64,000 nucleotides of DNA. Source: Actinostola sp. cb2023 (Eukaryota > Cnidaria > Anthozoa > Actiniaria > Actinostolidae). Where the stretch lies: positions 91,998-155,997 of the forward strand of contig JAUJYZ010000844.1 of NCBI GenBank assembly GCA_033675265.1, read 5' to 3'. The position numbers and the translations under genes are program-made. Position 1 is the stretch's first letter; every line of letters begins with the position of its first letter. Shown one piece after another: positions 1 through 10,481 of the stretch. The notes beneath the pieces were generated by a model that did no database searches, had not been told where the DNA came from, and saw only the letters and a list, made by a program, of their open reading frames with translations.

Positions 1-220
1 CAAATTGTTTGTTCCACTAATCAACACTGTTTATTAACGTGTATTTCTCTTTATTCAGCTGACTTCACAAGAGATCGAAATGACACGACAATGACAACAG
101 TGAGCCTCTAATCAACCTACTTACCACGTGACCAGCCATTCACTAATATACAGTATAGTAACATCACCATATATGGTAATAATCCTAACGTCTTCTATAA
201 GCACTATTATCAATATATTT

Positions 221-529
221 TACTGTGCTGCGCATCGTACCGTAGCCACTTAGATAAAGTTTTAGTTAAGTTTTTGACATCTTTTTGACAACTTTGACTT
301 GTACTTTTTACCGTTCACCAATCAGTTTTTAGCGGCTTACTTTGATACAGCGATGGACAGAGTTCGTAATAACACGCTAATTAGAAACTGTGCCTATCAC
401 TACATCAAAGTAAGCCGCTTAAAGCTGATTGGTGAACGGTAAAAAGTACAAATCAAAGTTGTCAAAAAGTTGTCAAAAACTTATCTAAAACTTTATCTGA
501 GTGGCAACGGTACGACGCGCAGCACAGTA
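221..529. repeat. Foldback element, ~125-bp arms
   Basis: Left arm 221-344 (starts TACTGTGCTGCGC) pairs with right arm 404-529 (ends GCGCAGCACAGTA) with a few mismatches, around a ~60-bp loop. The flanking 9-mers (aatatattt / aatgtaatt) match at 7 of 9 positions, a possible decayed target duplication. No coding capacity, so probably a non-autonomous DNA transposon. Confidence 0.88.
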
Positions 530-689
530 AATGTAATTTTATCAATTTCACAGTAATTAGTTTCAATACAATGTTCTTGTAAAGAAAACAAATGTAACGT
601 TGCCAATGTGCACATAGTCTCAGTTGCCGTGATGATCACGTCGAGAAACACTGAATTAAACCACTAATTCAATTATTCTTGTTTATGTA

Positions 690-940
690 ATATGAATTAT
701 TAGCAGAGGCAATAATACGGTTTCGAGTTCAATTTGGAAATTTACGGGCTCGTGCAATTTCGATATTCTTTGAAGAACACACTCGTGCAAATCATTCCAA
801 ATTGAACGAGAAATCGTATGATTACCAATTAATAATATTCATGAAAAAAAGTAATTTGCACTGTAGTGCAAATTCAAGCTTTCAACTGCACTGCTCTTAG
901 CCAATCAGAATCAATAATTTTTTTCATGAATGTTATTATA
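690..940. repeat. Two overlapping small inverted repeats (MITE-like)
   Basis: A diverged inverted repeat joins about 690-736 to 797-843 around a segment with GGGCTCGTGCAATTT. A second pairs 831-850 (AATAATATTCATGAAAAAAA) with 918-938. A similar core with CTCGTGCAATTTT recurs at 6226-6360. Confidence 0.6.
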
Positions 941-1082
941 AAATAATACACGCTATCATTAGCTGCAATAATGGTGATAAAGATACATCATTTGATGCAT
1001 TGCTTTAGTTATTACAATGAGCACAAAACCAATATAACCAAATGAAGAAATAATCAGTGAACCAAATACCGGTGTTTCGCTA

Positions 1083-1230
1083 AACGTTGTTGATATCAAG
1101 CTACACAGTCGGTAAGTGGTAGTTACATTTAGTAACTGTATTTACAACGCTAACCAGTATCAATATCACTTTCCCATCATCACTTTCGGTATTGCGTTAA
1201 TATCATCCATTGTAATCAACAACGTTTAAT
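1083..1230. repeat. Short terminal inverted repeat pair
   Basis: TAAACGTTGTTGAT near 1083 and ATCAACAACGTTTA near 1217 form a 14-bp inverted repeat ~120 bp apart. The interior is AT-rich and noncoding. Possibly a small MITE; no target duplication was identified. Confidence 0.4.
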
Positions 1231-1610
1231 AAAACCGCAGTAATACAATAATAATGATAATAATAATAGTTAGTCAAAGTCCCTCAAAGGGAATCAATGC
1301 TCTTGAAAGAGCTGCGTAAAGTACACTAAAATAAACACATAGAAATCTAGAATATTTTAAAGCAAAAACACAAATAATCCAAGAATAGTCTAGTATATTA
1401 GATGATAATGTTAATAATTAATGTTATAACATTGTTTGAAGTTCAATTCATAGACATTGTTTAAAATGTGTATTTTCTGTTAAATTTGATAAAGCAAAGC
1501 AATGTTCAGCAACATGAATAATTCAGACGTTTTTAACTTTTAACGTTAAACCAAGAGCCAAACAACTAAAATATTGTAGTTCATGAAATATGGCTGCACA
1601 TACAACAGCA

Positions 1611-2563
1611 CTTGCCTTACTGCACTCACTTTTACTGTTGTTCATACCAACAGTTGCCTTACTGCACTCACTTTTACTGTTGTTCATACCAGCACTTGCC
1701 TTACTGCACTGACTCACTTTTACTGTTGTTCATACCAACACTTACCTTACTGCACTCACTTTTACTGTTGTTCATACCATCACTTGCCTTACTGCACTCA
1801 CTTTTACTGTTGTTCATACCAGCACTTGCCTTACTGCACTCCCTTTTACTGTTGTTCATACCAACACTTGCCTTACTGCACTCACTTTTACTGTTGTTCA
1901 TACCAACACTTGCCTTACTGCACTCACTTTTACTGTTGTTCATACCAGCACTTGCCTTACTGCACTCACTTTTACTGTTGTTCATACCAACACTTGCCTT
2001 ACTGCACTCACTTTTACTGTTGTTCATACCAGCACTTGACTTACTGCACTCACTTTTACTGTTGTTCATACCAACACTTGCCTTACTGCACTCACTTTTA
2101 CTGTTGTTCATACCAGCACTTGCCTTACTGCACTCACTTTTACTGTTGTTCGTACCAGCACTTGCCTTACTGCACTCACTTTTACTGTTGTTCATACCAG
2201 CACTTGCCTTACTGCACTCACTTTTACTGTTGTTCATACCAACACTTGCCTTACTGCACTCACTTTTACTGTTGTTCATACCAACACTTGCCTTACTGCA
2301 CTCACTTTTACTGTTGTTCATACCAGCACTTGCCTTACTGCACTCACTTTTACTGTTGTTCGTACCAGCACTTGCCTTACTGCACTAACTTTTACTGTTG
2401 TTCATACCAGCACTTGCCTTACTGCACTCACTTTTACTGTTGTTCGTACCAGCACTTGCCTTACTGTACTCACTTTTACTGTTGTTCATACCAGCACTTG
2501 CCTTACTGCACTCACTTTTACTGTTGTTCATACCAGCACTTGCCTTACTGCACTCACTTTTAC
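1611..2563. repeat. 42-bp minisatellite, ~22 copies
   Basis: The unit runs CTTGCCTTACTGCACTCACT then TTTACTGTTGTTCATACCAGCA, about 22.6 copies with scattered single-base variants (AGCA/AACA/ATCA; CATACC/CGTACC). Because 42 is a multiple of three and the unit has no stop in several frames, long open frames run through it on both strands, for example a minus-strand 14-residue repeat MNNSKSECSKASAG. A 4-bp insertion near 1709 and an in-frame minus-strand TAG near 2385 break the frames, so I treat it as noncoding. Confidence 0.95.
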
Positions 2564-3060
2564 ATTCAAACCCCATGCCATCGACCACCCTTGTTGTCAG
2601 TATAATCGTCATAATAACTTTAAAGTACTTTACTTTAAGACTTACCATGTTGGAATGATTGCGTAATGGTCGGTTAGATGGGGTGGTCGCCTACGAGAGG
2701 TTTGATATTTGTACAATAACACGTACAATAAAATATACAATAACATGTATGAATATGCTGTTTGTAGAGCGGACTTGTTGACTTGTCAAAATAGCTGTTC
2801 GCGATAGTTTATATTGAGATGCGTACACAATATTAACGATTAGTACTTCACGCCCGTACACCAGTTAAACACCAAGTTCCGGTATTAAAGAACACTGCCC
2901 ATGGGTACAACAATACATTTGTCAATCACGCGGTACTCATGTACATAGGGCAAGTGATAAAAGATTAATTAGCAACGTTATCTTACCCTTTTATACTGGA
3001 ACATCGTGTTGAAATGAAGTATTTATAGACGCCCACTTTTATAGTCACTAATATAGTTAG
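2564..3060. other. Intergenic, nothing recognised
   Basis: AT-rich sequence after the minisatellite. I see no coding similarity, strong palindrome or tandem repeat. Confidence 0.5.
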
Positions 3061-3063
3061 TAA

Positions 3064-3538
3064 TACCACTATCTGAAAAATTTCAGCGACTTGATTGGTT
3101 GAGAGCAGTGGCATTTCAGCGTAATTTGAAATACCACATGTGAAAATTACAGTTTCCATGGTAACCACCCTCCTGCCTCATGGAAACAAAATGGCGAACG
3201 AAACCAAAGGATGTTTTCAGTGCTAAAAGACAAAAAATGAACCATAAACAAAAAAAAACAACACCAAATGCCAAAAGTACATAGACATGGATAATGTTTT
3301 AGCATTTGAAGAAAATTTTCTTTGGATGACTCTGCAGAAGGCAGCAGAAAACGATAGATATAAGATTGATGTGTTTTTAGTAATTGGCAAAATCAAAGAA
3401 AGATCACTACAAAAGGTAATAGTGAAGCCTATATCACTTTTTACTCTGTGTTTTCATTCTTTGTCTGACTTCGAAAAACGATAGTTATAAGAACATTATA
3501 TTACTGTTGCTTGCAAAACTATTTTTCAGAAAGTGGTA
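3064..3538. mobile_element. TIR element with TAA target duplication (PIF/Harbinger-like)
   Basis: The termini TACCACTATCTGAAAAAT (left) and ATTTTTCAGAAAGTGGTA (right) are near-perfect inverted repeats, flanked by TAA at 3061-3063 and 3539-3541. A 3-bp TWA duplication is typical of PIF/Harbinger transposons. The interior has a 65-codon open frame (3287-3484, plus strand) starting MDNVLAFEENFLWMTL; I do not recognise it. It may be a remnant of captured or transposase sequence. The superfamily call rests on the TSD alone. Confidence 0.7.
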
Positions 3539-3551
3539 TAAACAAATAATA

Positions 3552-3692
3552 GAGTGCAAACCATATGTCCGTGAAATAGTACTATTACTAAATAGTACTA
3601 AATAGTGTTATCTCTATTGTTTTCTATTGTTTCATCAGTGCTATTTAGTACTAATTAGTTAGTACTGTTTCACGGACATATGGTTTGCACTC
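3552..3692. mobile_element. Foldback MITE flanked by TA
   Basis: GAGTGCAAACCATATGTCCG at the left end is matched in inverse at the right end (25-bp perfect arm), with TA at 3550-3551 and 3693-3694. The interior has tandem AGTACTAAATAG-like motifs. TA duplication suggests Tc1/mariner-type mobilisation. A relative is at 28875-29019. Confidence 0.8.
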
Positions 3693-3695
3693 TAG

Positions 3696-3818
3696 CATGG
3701 TTTGTACGTGATATTTGGGATAAATACCGCTCGTGATATCTTCAAAATTGTCCCAAATTTCACTTGCCTACGGCTCATAAAATCGTGGTATTTATCCCAA
3801 ATATCACTACAAACCATG
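3696..3818. repeat. Foldback MITE, ~40-bp arms
   Basis: CATGGTTTGTACGTGATATT (3696) pairs with the inverse ending ...CTACAAACCATG at 3818; the arms continue through GATAAATACC. The loop has the CTTGCCTACGGCTCATAAAA motif seen in other small palindromes here. It begins within two bases of the preceding element's TA. Confidence 0.8.
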
Positions 3819-3950
3819 ATATTACCTATACTAATACTTTTGTATAGTTTAGAAATAGAATTCTATAAAGAATGTATATTTCCACCACTTAGCGCTCATT
3901 TATCAACGAATTAAGAATTTCTCACACACCAATGAATAATATCCACATCA

Positions 3951-4317
3951 CATTGCCGGCTTTCATATCGTGAGAGAGTCCTTAAATTGTGATAATCAAC
4001 GCGTAAGACCCACATAGTCAGACAGAGCACATCGAGTTAAGCAAACCTCAAAGCTTGGGGTTAATTGGGTCAATATTGACGACTTACAGACAATCAAAAA
4101 TGATAGAATTCACAAAGAAATGTATGGATTGCCGGACAATTTTCCGCTGCTCCATACATTTCTTTATAAATTCTAGAATATTTGAATATCCGTAAGTCGT
4201 TCAATATTAATTGACTCAATTAACCCCAAATTCTGTCTGACTATGTGGGTCTTGCGCGTTGATTATCACTATTTAGGGACTCGTACCTAGTCTCTCGCGA
4301 TATAAAACCCGGCAATG
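3951..4317. repeat. Foldback element, ~175-bp arms
   Basis: CATTGCCGG at 3951 and CCGGCAATG ending at 4317 are the tips of a long imperfect palindrome. Paired inner blocks include GTGATAATCAACGCG / CGCGTTGATTATCAC and GACTTACGGATATTC-like stretches; the centre is near 4140. No convincing target duplication. Confidence 0.88.
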
Positions 4318-4685
4318 GAGTTTTGTAAACAATGGAGAATGCTAAATAAAAATAAATACAATTGTCTATGTAGTCACGTGATATGGTACCTAGTCAATCA
4401 TTTTGCTATTGTTCTTTAGTGAAGTGTGATCGTACATGCTAGCCTTTCCAGACAACATAAAACGGAAAGTTTTTAAAACGCATATGTTTGTATACAGTAT
4501 GAGGGCATACTCTGTCTAGAGGTTATATATGCAGACATATATCTTATGTGATATATCAATAGAACTGTTGTGGAATAGAAATGCACCATTATATCCAACA
4601 TGATATCCATATATCTAACAAATACGTACCATCAGAGTTTACATAACTTGAACTACTGACGTATTGCTGGTTTGCAATCATCGTC

Positions 4686-4810
4686 CATGTTGGAGGTACA
4701 AACAAGAGAAGCTAATGAGGAATGATTTGTCATCGGGCACCCACATGGCCGCCATGACGTCACGTGCAACCATGTTGAAGGTACAAACAAGATAACCTAA
4801 TGAGGAATGC
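4686..4810. repeat. Short direct duplication (2 x ~40 bp, 85-bp offset)
   Basis: CATGTTGGAGGTACAAACAA at 4686 and CATGTTGAAGGTACAAACAA at 4771, both followed by a CTAATGAGGAATG segment. Between them are CGCCATGACGTCACGTG motifs (CRE- and E-box-like). Confidence 0.75.
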
Positions 4811-4838
4811 TTCACGTAGGCACGCGCGCGCTCAAAAA

Positions 4839-5024
4839 GGAAAACACTAGATTCCAGTGACCAAAACCAGGTCAAGATTTGAATAACAATAGGAACTAGT
4901 GTACAACCATAGGAACTATTGTTAGATATGCCTCGTTCTACAAAGGACATGTCTTTGTAGAACGAGGCATCTATTGTTATTCAAATCTTGACCTGGTTTT
5001 GATCATTGGGATCTAGTGTTTTCC
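4839..5024. mobile_element. Mutator-like MITE, copy 1, 9-bp TSD
   Basis: The termini are GGAAAACACTAGAT and ATCTAGTGTTTTCC. Arms of ~65 bp include CCAAAACCAGGTCAAGATTT and its inverse. A second perfect hairpin (GCCTCGTTCTACAAAG / CTTTGTAGAACGAGGC around GACATGTC) lies inside. The 9-mer GCTCAAAAA occurs directly on both sides (4830-4838 and 5025-5033), which fits Mutator-like transposition. A second copy with its own duplication is at 20348-20533. Confidence 0.9.
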
Positions 5025-5643
5025 GCTCAAAAATGCCGGGGTTCGCCATATCTTTTGTACAGCAGTAGACTTCATGAGTGCTGAATTTGAAAAATCAAAA
5101 TGGCTTTAGACATGATGATGACGTTAGCGAGGAAGGCGATGTAGTAGCTATAGACGAGGAGGAAGACAGTAAGAGAGAAAACCTGCGAGGATTTCTCACA
5201 AAATTAAATATGAATGTTCCGGTAGAGAAAGGTTCGATAAGGAGTTTTTTTAATATTCAGTGCGAAGTCACTGGATCGAACAGTGTAAACATCTGACACG
5301 CGATCAGATGGTAAGGTTTACTTTCCATTGAATTATCTATACTTTTGAGTACAATTTATTATTTAGTGTCACTGAATATCAATGTTTATAAGTTGAGATT
5401 TCACGAACAATTTGCAATGAAATTAAATTCAATAAACTTTTAAAGTTGATAATTACTTAGCTAATAATATAGATGCAAATATGCTCAATTCTGATTGGTT
5501 GAGCACGGCCATGTATATTTTGAATAGTGTGCAAAAAAAAAAGTAATTCGATGCAAAAAGTTGTTAATTCGGTACGGTGCAAATTACTTTAGTTGCTATG
5601 GAAACGAATGGCGTAGGTTATGAGATTTTTGCACCTGAAAAAA
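5025..5643. other. No supported gene; small acidic open frame
   Basis: A 72-codon plus-strand frame at 5078-5296 has an acidic stretch (EEGDVVAIDEEEDSKRENL) but no family I recognise, and the low-complexity composition makes it weak. The rest is AT-rich; TTCTGATTGGTTGAGCA at ~5490 resembles the leading part of the 3064-3538 element. Confidence 0.35.
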
Positions 5644-6043
5644 ATGGCGTCCGAGGCGGATGAAAAGCGATTTCCCAATCTAAACGAAGAAGCTGTACAA
5701 AAATTAAAGGAAAATTCTGAGAATTCAAATACAAAGAAGTCAACGCAGAATTGGATAAACGTGTGAATGAAATGGGCCACAGAAAGAAAAATCAACGCAG
5801 CCACGAAGAGCTATCAGCCAAAACATCTCGATGTTTTGTTACAAACATTTTATGTCGAAGTGAGGTCAAAAGCTTGAGATGAATACGGAGAGCTTTAAAG
5901 TGATGTTGGCAGCCTTAGACAGGCATCTTAAAGATGCTGGCTACCCTTTCTCACTAACAAAAAGTAGAGAATTCAGCGAATCAAAGAAAGTAATTGAAGA
6001 TAAGGCAAGAAAATTGCGACAACAAGGGATGGGAAAGAGATAG
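5644..6043 (+). pseudogene. KIAA1958-like (DUF3504-associated) gene fragment, broken
   Basis: From the ATG at 5644 the frame encodes an N-terminal region starting MASEADEKRFPNLNEE and containing NTKKSTQNW, then meets TGA at 5764. The same frame resumes at 5767 (MKWATERKINAATKSYQPKH, then a TFYVEVR motif) until another TGA near 5875. A different frame from 5879 carries on (FKVMLAALDRHL, then EFSESKKVIEDKARKLRQQG) to TAG at 6041. This order matches the N-terminal part of the metazoan KIAA1958/QRICH1/ZMYM family, whose DUF3504 domain derives from Crypton tyrosine recombinases. One in-frame stop and one frameshift make it a pseudogene, and the recombinase-derived part is absent. Family recognised from memory of motif order. 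Confidence 0.72.
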
Positions 6044-6065
6044 ATAGATATCTATCTATCTATCT
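6041..6065. repeat. Palindromic tetranucleotide (TAGA)n(TCTA)n
   Basis: TAGATAGATA directly followed by TCTATCTATCTATCT forms a self-complementary microsatellite. It starts on the stop codon of the preceding pseudogene frame. Confidence 0.9.
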
Positions 6066-6225
6066 GCTCTTTTGTACGTAGTCTTGTACAAACTCAACCG
6101 TTGCTTGTCATCATCATCCATAAAAAAAAACTCTCCATTTTCGCATTGACGTCACGTTTACTGACCTTCAAATCGCGCGCGCGAAGGTTTTGTTTTTCTA
6201 ATTTTCGCATCAGTATTATTAAACA

Positions 6226-6360
6226 GTAATCATTAGTATGCTCGTACAATTAACGATTAATAGTGCTCCTCGCCTACGGCTCGTGCAATTTTGTTAGGAT
6301 TTTTAAACATCACTCACACGATTAATCGTTAATTGCACTCGCACACTAATAATGATTACC
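6226..6360. repeat. Foldback MITE, ~40-bp arms
   Basis: GTAATCATTAGTATGCTCGT at the left pairs imperfectly with the inverse block ending ACTAATAATGATTAC, including AATTAACGATTAAT. The loop has CTCGCCTACGGCTCGTGCAA, like other small palindromes in the window. Confidence 0.75.
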
Positions 6361-7456
6361 ACTACTTATTGTGTTTTTAAATGACAATTTCACTGAAAAA
6401 TATATTAGATGTATTTAGAAGCTCAATGAGTCTGTGGCTCGGATTTTGCTCACACTTTTTTAGCTTTTAAGAGTACCTGTCAGCAAAAATCAGACATATT
6501 CGGAAATATGTGGCACAAGTCAAAAAATCGATTTGTCTCATATTTTAGACTTAGGTAGGCCTTAATGTAAAACAAACCACGGTATAGTTTGTTTGGCGAA
6601 ATATGGCTTTGTTTTCGAGAAAAATGACAAAAATAGTTTTCGCCTCAATTTGACCCTTTGCCGGCCGATAATTTATGTCAACTTTAAAAGCTTATCACGT
6701 CAAAACTATATAATCTAGCGAACTACTGGAACTACCAGTGACTGAGCGATGTCTTAAGTTTTACTTGGTGGAGTTTTGGCGGTTTTTATCGAAGATTTCG
6801 AAATTTTCTAAATTTATTTCCGAAGCATATATTTTACTACAATAAAAGTAGGGTAAAAACAAAAAATATTTTTTCCATGTGCTACGCAAAATTATTGTCC
6901 CAAAACAAGGAATTGTAAAGTTGAAATGATGTACTGTTAGGATCCTTTAAAATTTGTTTGGGTAAATTCTTTTGCGTGATGTTTCAGAGCTTAAAAGTTT
7001 CGACAAATTCACCTAAATTACCCGTCGGCGAGATCAAGCGATTTGCATATTGTACACTTGATATGCATACACGGTTTATTATTAACCTTTCAACAAGAAA
7101 ATATGCTATCAAAACAATTGAAAAGTTCCAAGAAACCATATAGCATAAAATATTAAGCATCTTTAATTGTAAAAGAACTGTCCTGACGCTATCCGTTATC
7201 TTGCGATGCAACTTTATAGACCTTTATACGTTGGCTGCCAAATTTCACATTTTAGCCATGAACGTGGTTAATAGGGTCTTAATATGAGTTTGTACTGGCC
7301 AAAGCTAGACTACGTTGGTATATAATTATTCTCTTCATTTTACGATCACCTAGTACTAATTAGAATCAATGGACAAAAGTTTTGCTCACTATGAAATCGA
7401 CAATTGTTATGCACGTGCGAGCTTTCTTTAGACTGGACACAATAAAAGACCTTCAG

Positions 7457-7476
7457 ATAATAATAATAATAATAAT
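7457..7476. repeat. (AAT)n microsatellite
   Basis: ATAATAATAATAATAATAAT in the interior of the 6467-10481 element. Confidence 0.9.
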
Positions 7477-7609
7477 GGTTTATTAACAGCATTTCTCTAT
7501 TGAGTTTTATGGTGCTATTTTTTATATTTCTTATGAATATATTACATCAAGTGCGTGCTACGTAGCAACACCCGTGTGTGTGTAGTGCGCATTTATGAAA
7601 TGGAGATCG

Positions 7610-7715
7610 GTATCGCCGCAAAAATGTTCCCGGCGGCAAAAATGATACCCACCGCAAAAGTGATTGATCTCTGTCGCAAAAATGATACCCATGCAATTCG
7701 CCGCAAAAGTGAGCC
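7610..7715. repeat. Short interspersed units of CCGCAAAAATGATACC
   Basis: Four or five related copies (GCCGCAAAAATG, GGCGGCAAAAATGATACCC, ACCGCAAAAGTGAT, GTCGCAAAAATGATACCC, GCCGCAAAAGTGA) at 18-40 bp spacing. They look like a degenerate minisatellite. Confidence 0.6.
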
Positions 7716-7819
7716 GGAGAAATATTAGTTAAAAATATATGCCGCATTGTCCATTTTTTAGCAGTACATGCATGCATACTTTACTAAAAAGTACCTTACC
7801 ATTTAAATGACTCCCATTT

Positions 7820-9150
7820 CAAATGAATCTCATTTCGCATCCATTTCAAATTAATTTCATTTCCCATCCATTTCAAATGAATTTCATTTCCCATCCATTT
7901 CAAATGATTCTCATTTTCCCATCCATTTCAAATAAATTTAATTTCCCATTTCAAATTAATCTCGTTTCCCATTTGAAATGATTCTCATTTCCCCTATCAA
8001 ATGAATCTCATTTCCCATCCATTTCAAATGAATCTCATTTCCCATCCATTTCAAATGATTCTCATTTCCTATTGAAAATTAGTCTCATTTCCCATTTCAA
8101 ATGAATCTCAATTCCCATTTCAAATGAATCGCAATTCCCATTTCAAATGAATCGCAATTCCCTTTTCAAATGATTGTCACATCCCATTTCGAATGAATCT
8201 CATTTCCCATCCATTTCAAATGAATCTCATTTCCCATTTCAAATGACTTTCACATCCCATTTCAAATGAATCTCATTTCCTATTTCCAATGAATTTCATT
8301 TCCCATTTCAAATGAATCTCATTTCCTATTTCCAATGAATCTCATTTCCCATTTCAAATGAATCTCATTTCCCATTTCAAATGAATCTCATTTCCCATTT
8401 CAAATGAATCTCAGTTCCCATTTCAAATGAATCTCACATCAGCATTTCAAATAAATCTCATTTCCCATCCATTTCAAATGAATCTCATTTCCTATTTCAA
8501 ATGAATGTCATTTCCTATTTCAAGTGAATCTCATTTCCTATTTCAAGTGAATGTCATTTCCCATTTCAAATGAATCTCAGTTCCCATTTCAAATGATTGT
8601 CACATCCCATTTCGAATGAATCTCATTTCCCATCCATTTCAAATGAATCTCATTTCCCATTTCAAATGACTTTCACATCCCATTTCAAATGAATCTCATT
8701 TCCTATTTCCAATGAATTTCATTTCCCATTTCAAATGAATCTCATTTCCTATTTCCAATGAATCTCATTTCCCATTTCAAATGAATCTCATTTCCCATTT
8801 CAAATGAATCTCATTTCCCATTTCAAATGAATCTCAGTTCCCATTTCAAATGAATCTCACATCAGCATTTCAAATAAATCTCATTTCCCATCCATTTCAA
8901 ATGAATCTCATTTCCTATTTCAAATGAATGTCATTTCCTATTTCAAGTGAATCTCATTTCCTATTTCAAGTGAATGTCATTTCCCATTTCAAATGAATCT
9001 CAGTTCCCATTTCAAATGAATCTCAGTTCCCATTTCAAATGACTTTCACATCAGCATTTCAAATGAATCTCATTTCCCATCCATTTCAAATGAGTATTAT
9101 TTCCCATTTCAAATGAATCTCATTTCCCATTTCAAATAAATCTCATTTCA
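7820..9150. repeat. CATTTCAAATGAATCTC satellite with 423-bp higher-order repeat
   Basis: A 22-23-bp unit (CATTTCAAATGAATCTCATT plus CCC) alternates with a 27-bp form carrying an extra CATC. Variants such as GATTGTCACATCC and AAGTGAATGTC recur in order at a 423-bp offset (8171 vs 8594; 8518 vs 8941), so a block of ~18 units was duplicated after divergence. Each unit holds the partial palindrome ATTTCAAAT/GAAATGA. Noncoding. Confidence 0.93.
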
Positions 9151-9768
9151 ATTCATACAATTCATGTATGTTAGAATTAATTTATTAGAAAATTCAATTA
9201 AATGATTGTAAATTTAAGAGTTATCCGACTTATTCAGAACAATATCGTAAAACGTCCTGTAGATCAATACTGAACAATGCTGAAAGACGAAATAAATTTG
9301 GAACATTAGCTAGATCTACCTCTTTTGGTTTTACCATTATTTTTGTAGCACTCGTTTAATTGGGTAATATAGGCGAAGTTTTGTTTGTCTGACTTTGTAT
9401 CTTTCTCTAAAACTTTCATAGTTAGTTTTCATATTGATAAAGAAAATGAGTTCTTATTATATCTTTCGAGGTCGGGAACGATCAGGTAGTGAATTTTAAA
9501 ATAAAACGACCAATGAACAACCCGGCTCGCAGCCAAACCAGACAATGAAATTGACTAAATAGAAACATTTGTTCCTAGAATCGCTTGTGTCATTGCGAGT
9601 TTATGTCTAGTTAGTTTAACTGAAAATATGGAAGATGTTTGCTGTTCGTTCACATCGTTGGTTCGTTGGAGATAGCTGTGGGCATGATCGGAAAGACAGA
9701 AAAGACCGAAAAGACACTTATCGTGCAACAAGGAAATAGTAGCACACAAGTTGTTTACCTCTTCAGGT

Positions 9769-9829
9769 TCCGAAAATGAAGTCGAGTTCACTCTGTGTCG
9801 CGCTGGTATATTTTCAAATCCTGCAAACA
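9769..9829 (-). other. Possible short exon (uncertain)
   Basis: On the minus strand TTTGCAG is followed by ~61 bases with an open frame (FENIPARHRVNSTSFSEPEE) and then GTAAAC. The acceptor- and donor-like boundaries suggest an exon, inside a 91-codon minus frame (9555-9830). No family recognised. Its place inside a transposon interior would make it a captured or element-encoded exon. Confidence 0.2.
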
Positions 9830-10481
9830 TAGATACTTGGTCAATTTGTCCACACCATCGCTCAAAGCTATAGGACTAGAATACAAGATGCAGGGTTCCC
9901 GTGTCGAACTCTGTACAATTATTCAAATCGCTTGATCTCGCCGACGGGTAATTTAGGTGAATTTGTCGAAACTTTTAAGCTCTGAAACATCACGCAAAAG
10001 AATTTACCCAAACAAATTTTAAAGGATCCTAACAGTACATCATTTCAACTTTACAATTCCTTGTTTTGGGACAATAATTTTGCGTAGCACATGGAAAAAA
10101 TATTTTTTGTTTTTACCCTACTTTTATTGTAGTAAAATATATGCTTCGGAAATAAATTTAGAAAAATTCGAAACCTTCGATAAAAACCGCCAAAACTCCA
10201 CCAAGTAAAACTTAAGACATCGCTCAGTCACTGGTAGTTCCAGTAGTTCGCTAGATTATATAGTGTTGACGTGATAAGCTTTTAAAGTTGACATAAATTA
10301 TCGGCCGGCAAAGGGTCAAATTGAGGCGAAAACTATTTTTGTCATTTTTCTCGAAAACAAAGCCATATTTCGCCAAACAAACTATACCGTGGTTAGGCCT
10401 ACCTAAGTCTAAAATATAAGCGAAATCGATTTTTCGACTTGTGCCACCAGATGTCTGATTTTTGCTGACAGGTACTCTTAA

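Larger units (their letters stand above)
6467..10481. mobile_element. 4-kb element with ~580-bp terminal inverted repeats
   Basis: Left arm 6467-7056 and right arm 9912-10481 are inverted copies at roughly 95% identity by eye. Landmarks: TTAAGAGTACCTGTCAGC at the outer end, GGCCGGCAAAGGGTCAAATT, and CCCGTCGGCGAGATCAAGCG at the inner end. The right arm lacks ~15 bp present in the left near 6565. The ~2.85-kb interior holds a satellite (7820-9150), an (AAT)n tract, a short CCGCAAAAATGATACC repeat and a possible minus-strand exon near 9770. No transposase domain was recognised, so it looks non-autonomous. The open frames inside the arms are unlikely to be genes. Confidence 0.9.

Noticed and set aside
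1583..2605. 340-codon plus-strand frame and overlapping minus frames
   Set aside because: They consist of the 42-bp minisatellite; several frames are open at once because the unit is a multiple of three without stops.
7820..9150. CRISPR-like array
   Set aside because: Units are contiguous without unique spacers, and the genome is eukaryotic; the same applies to the 42-, 73-, 93- and 141-bp arrays.
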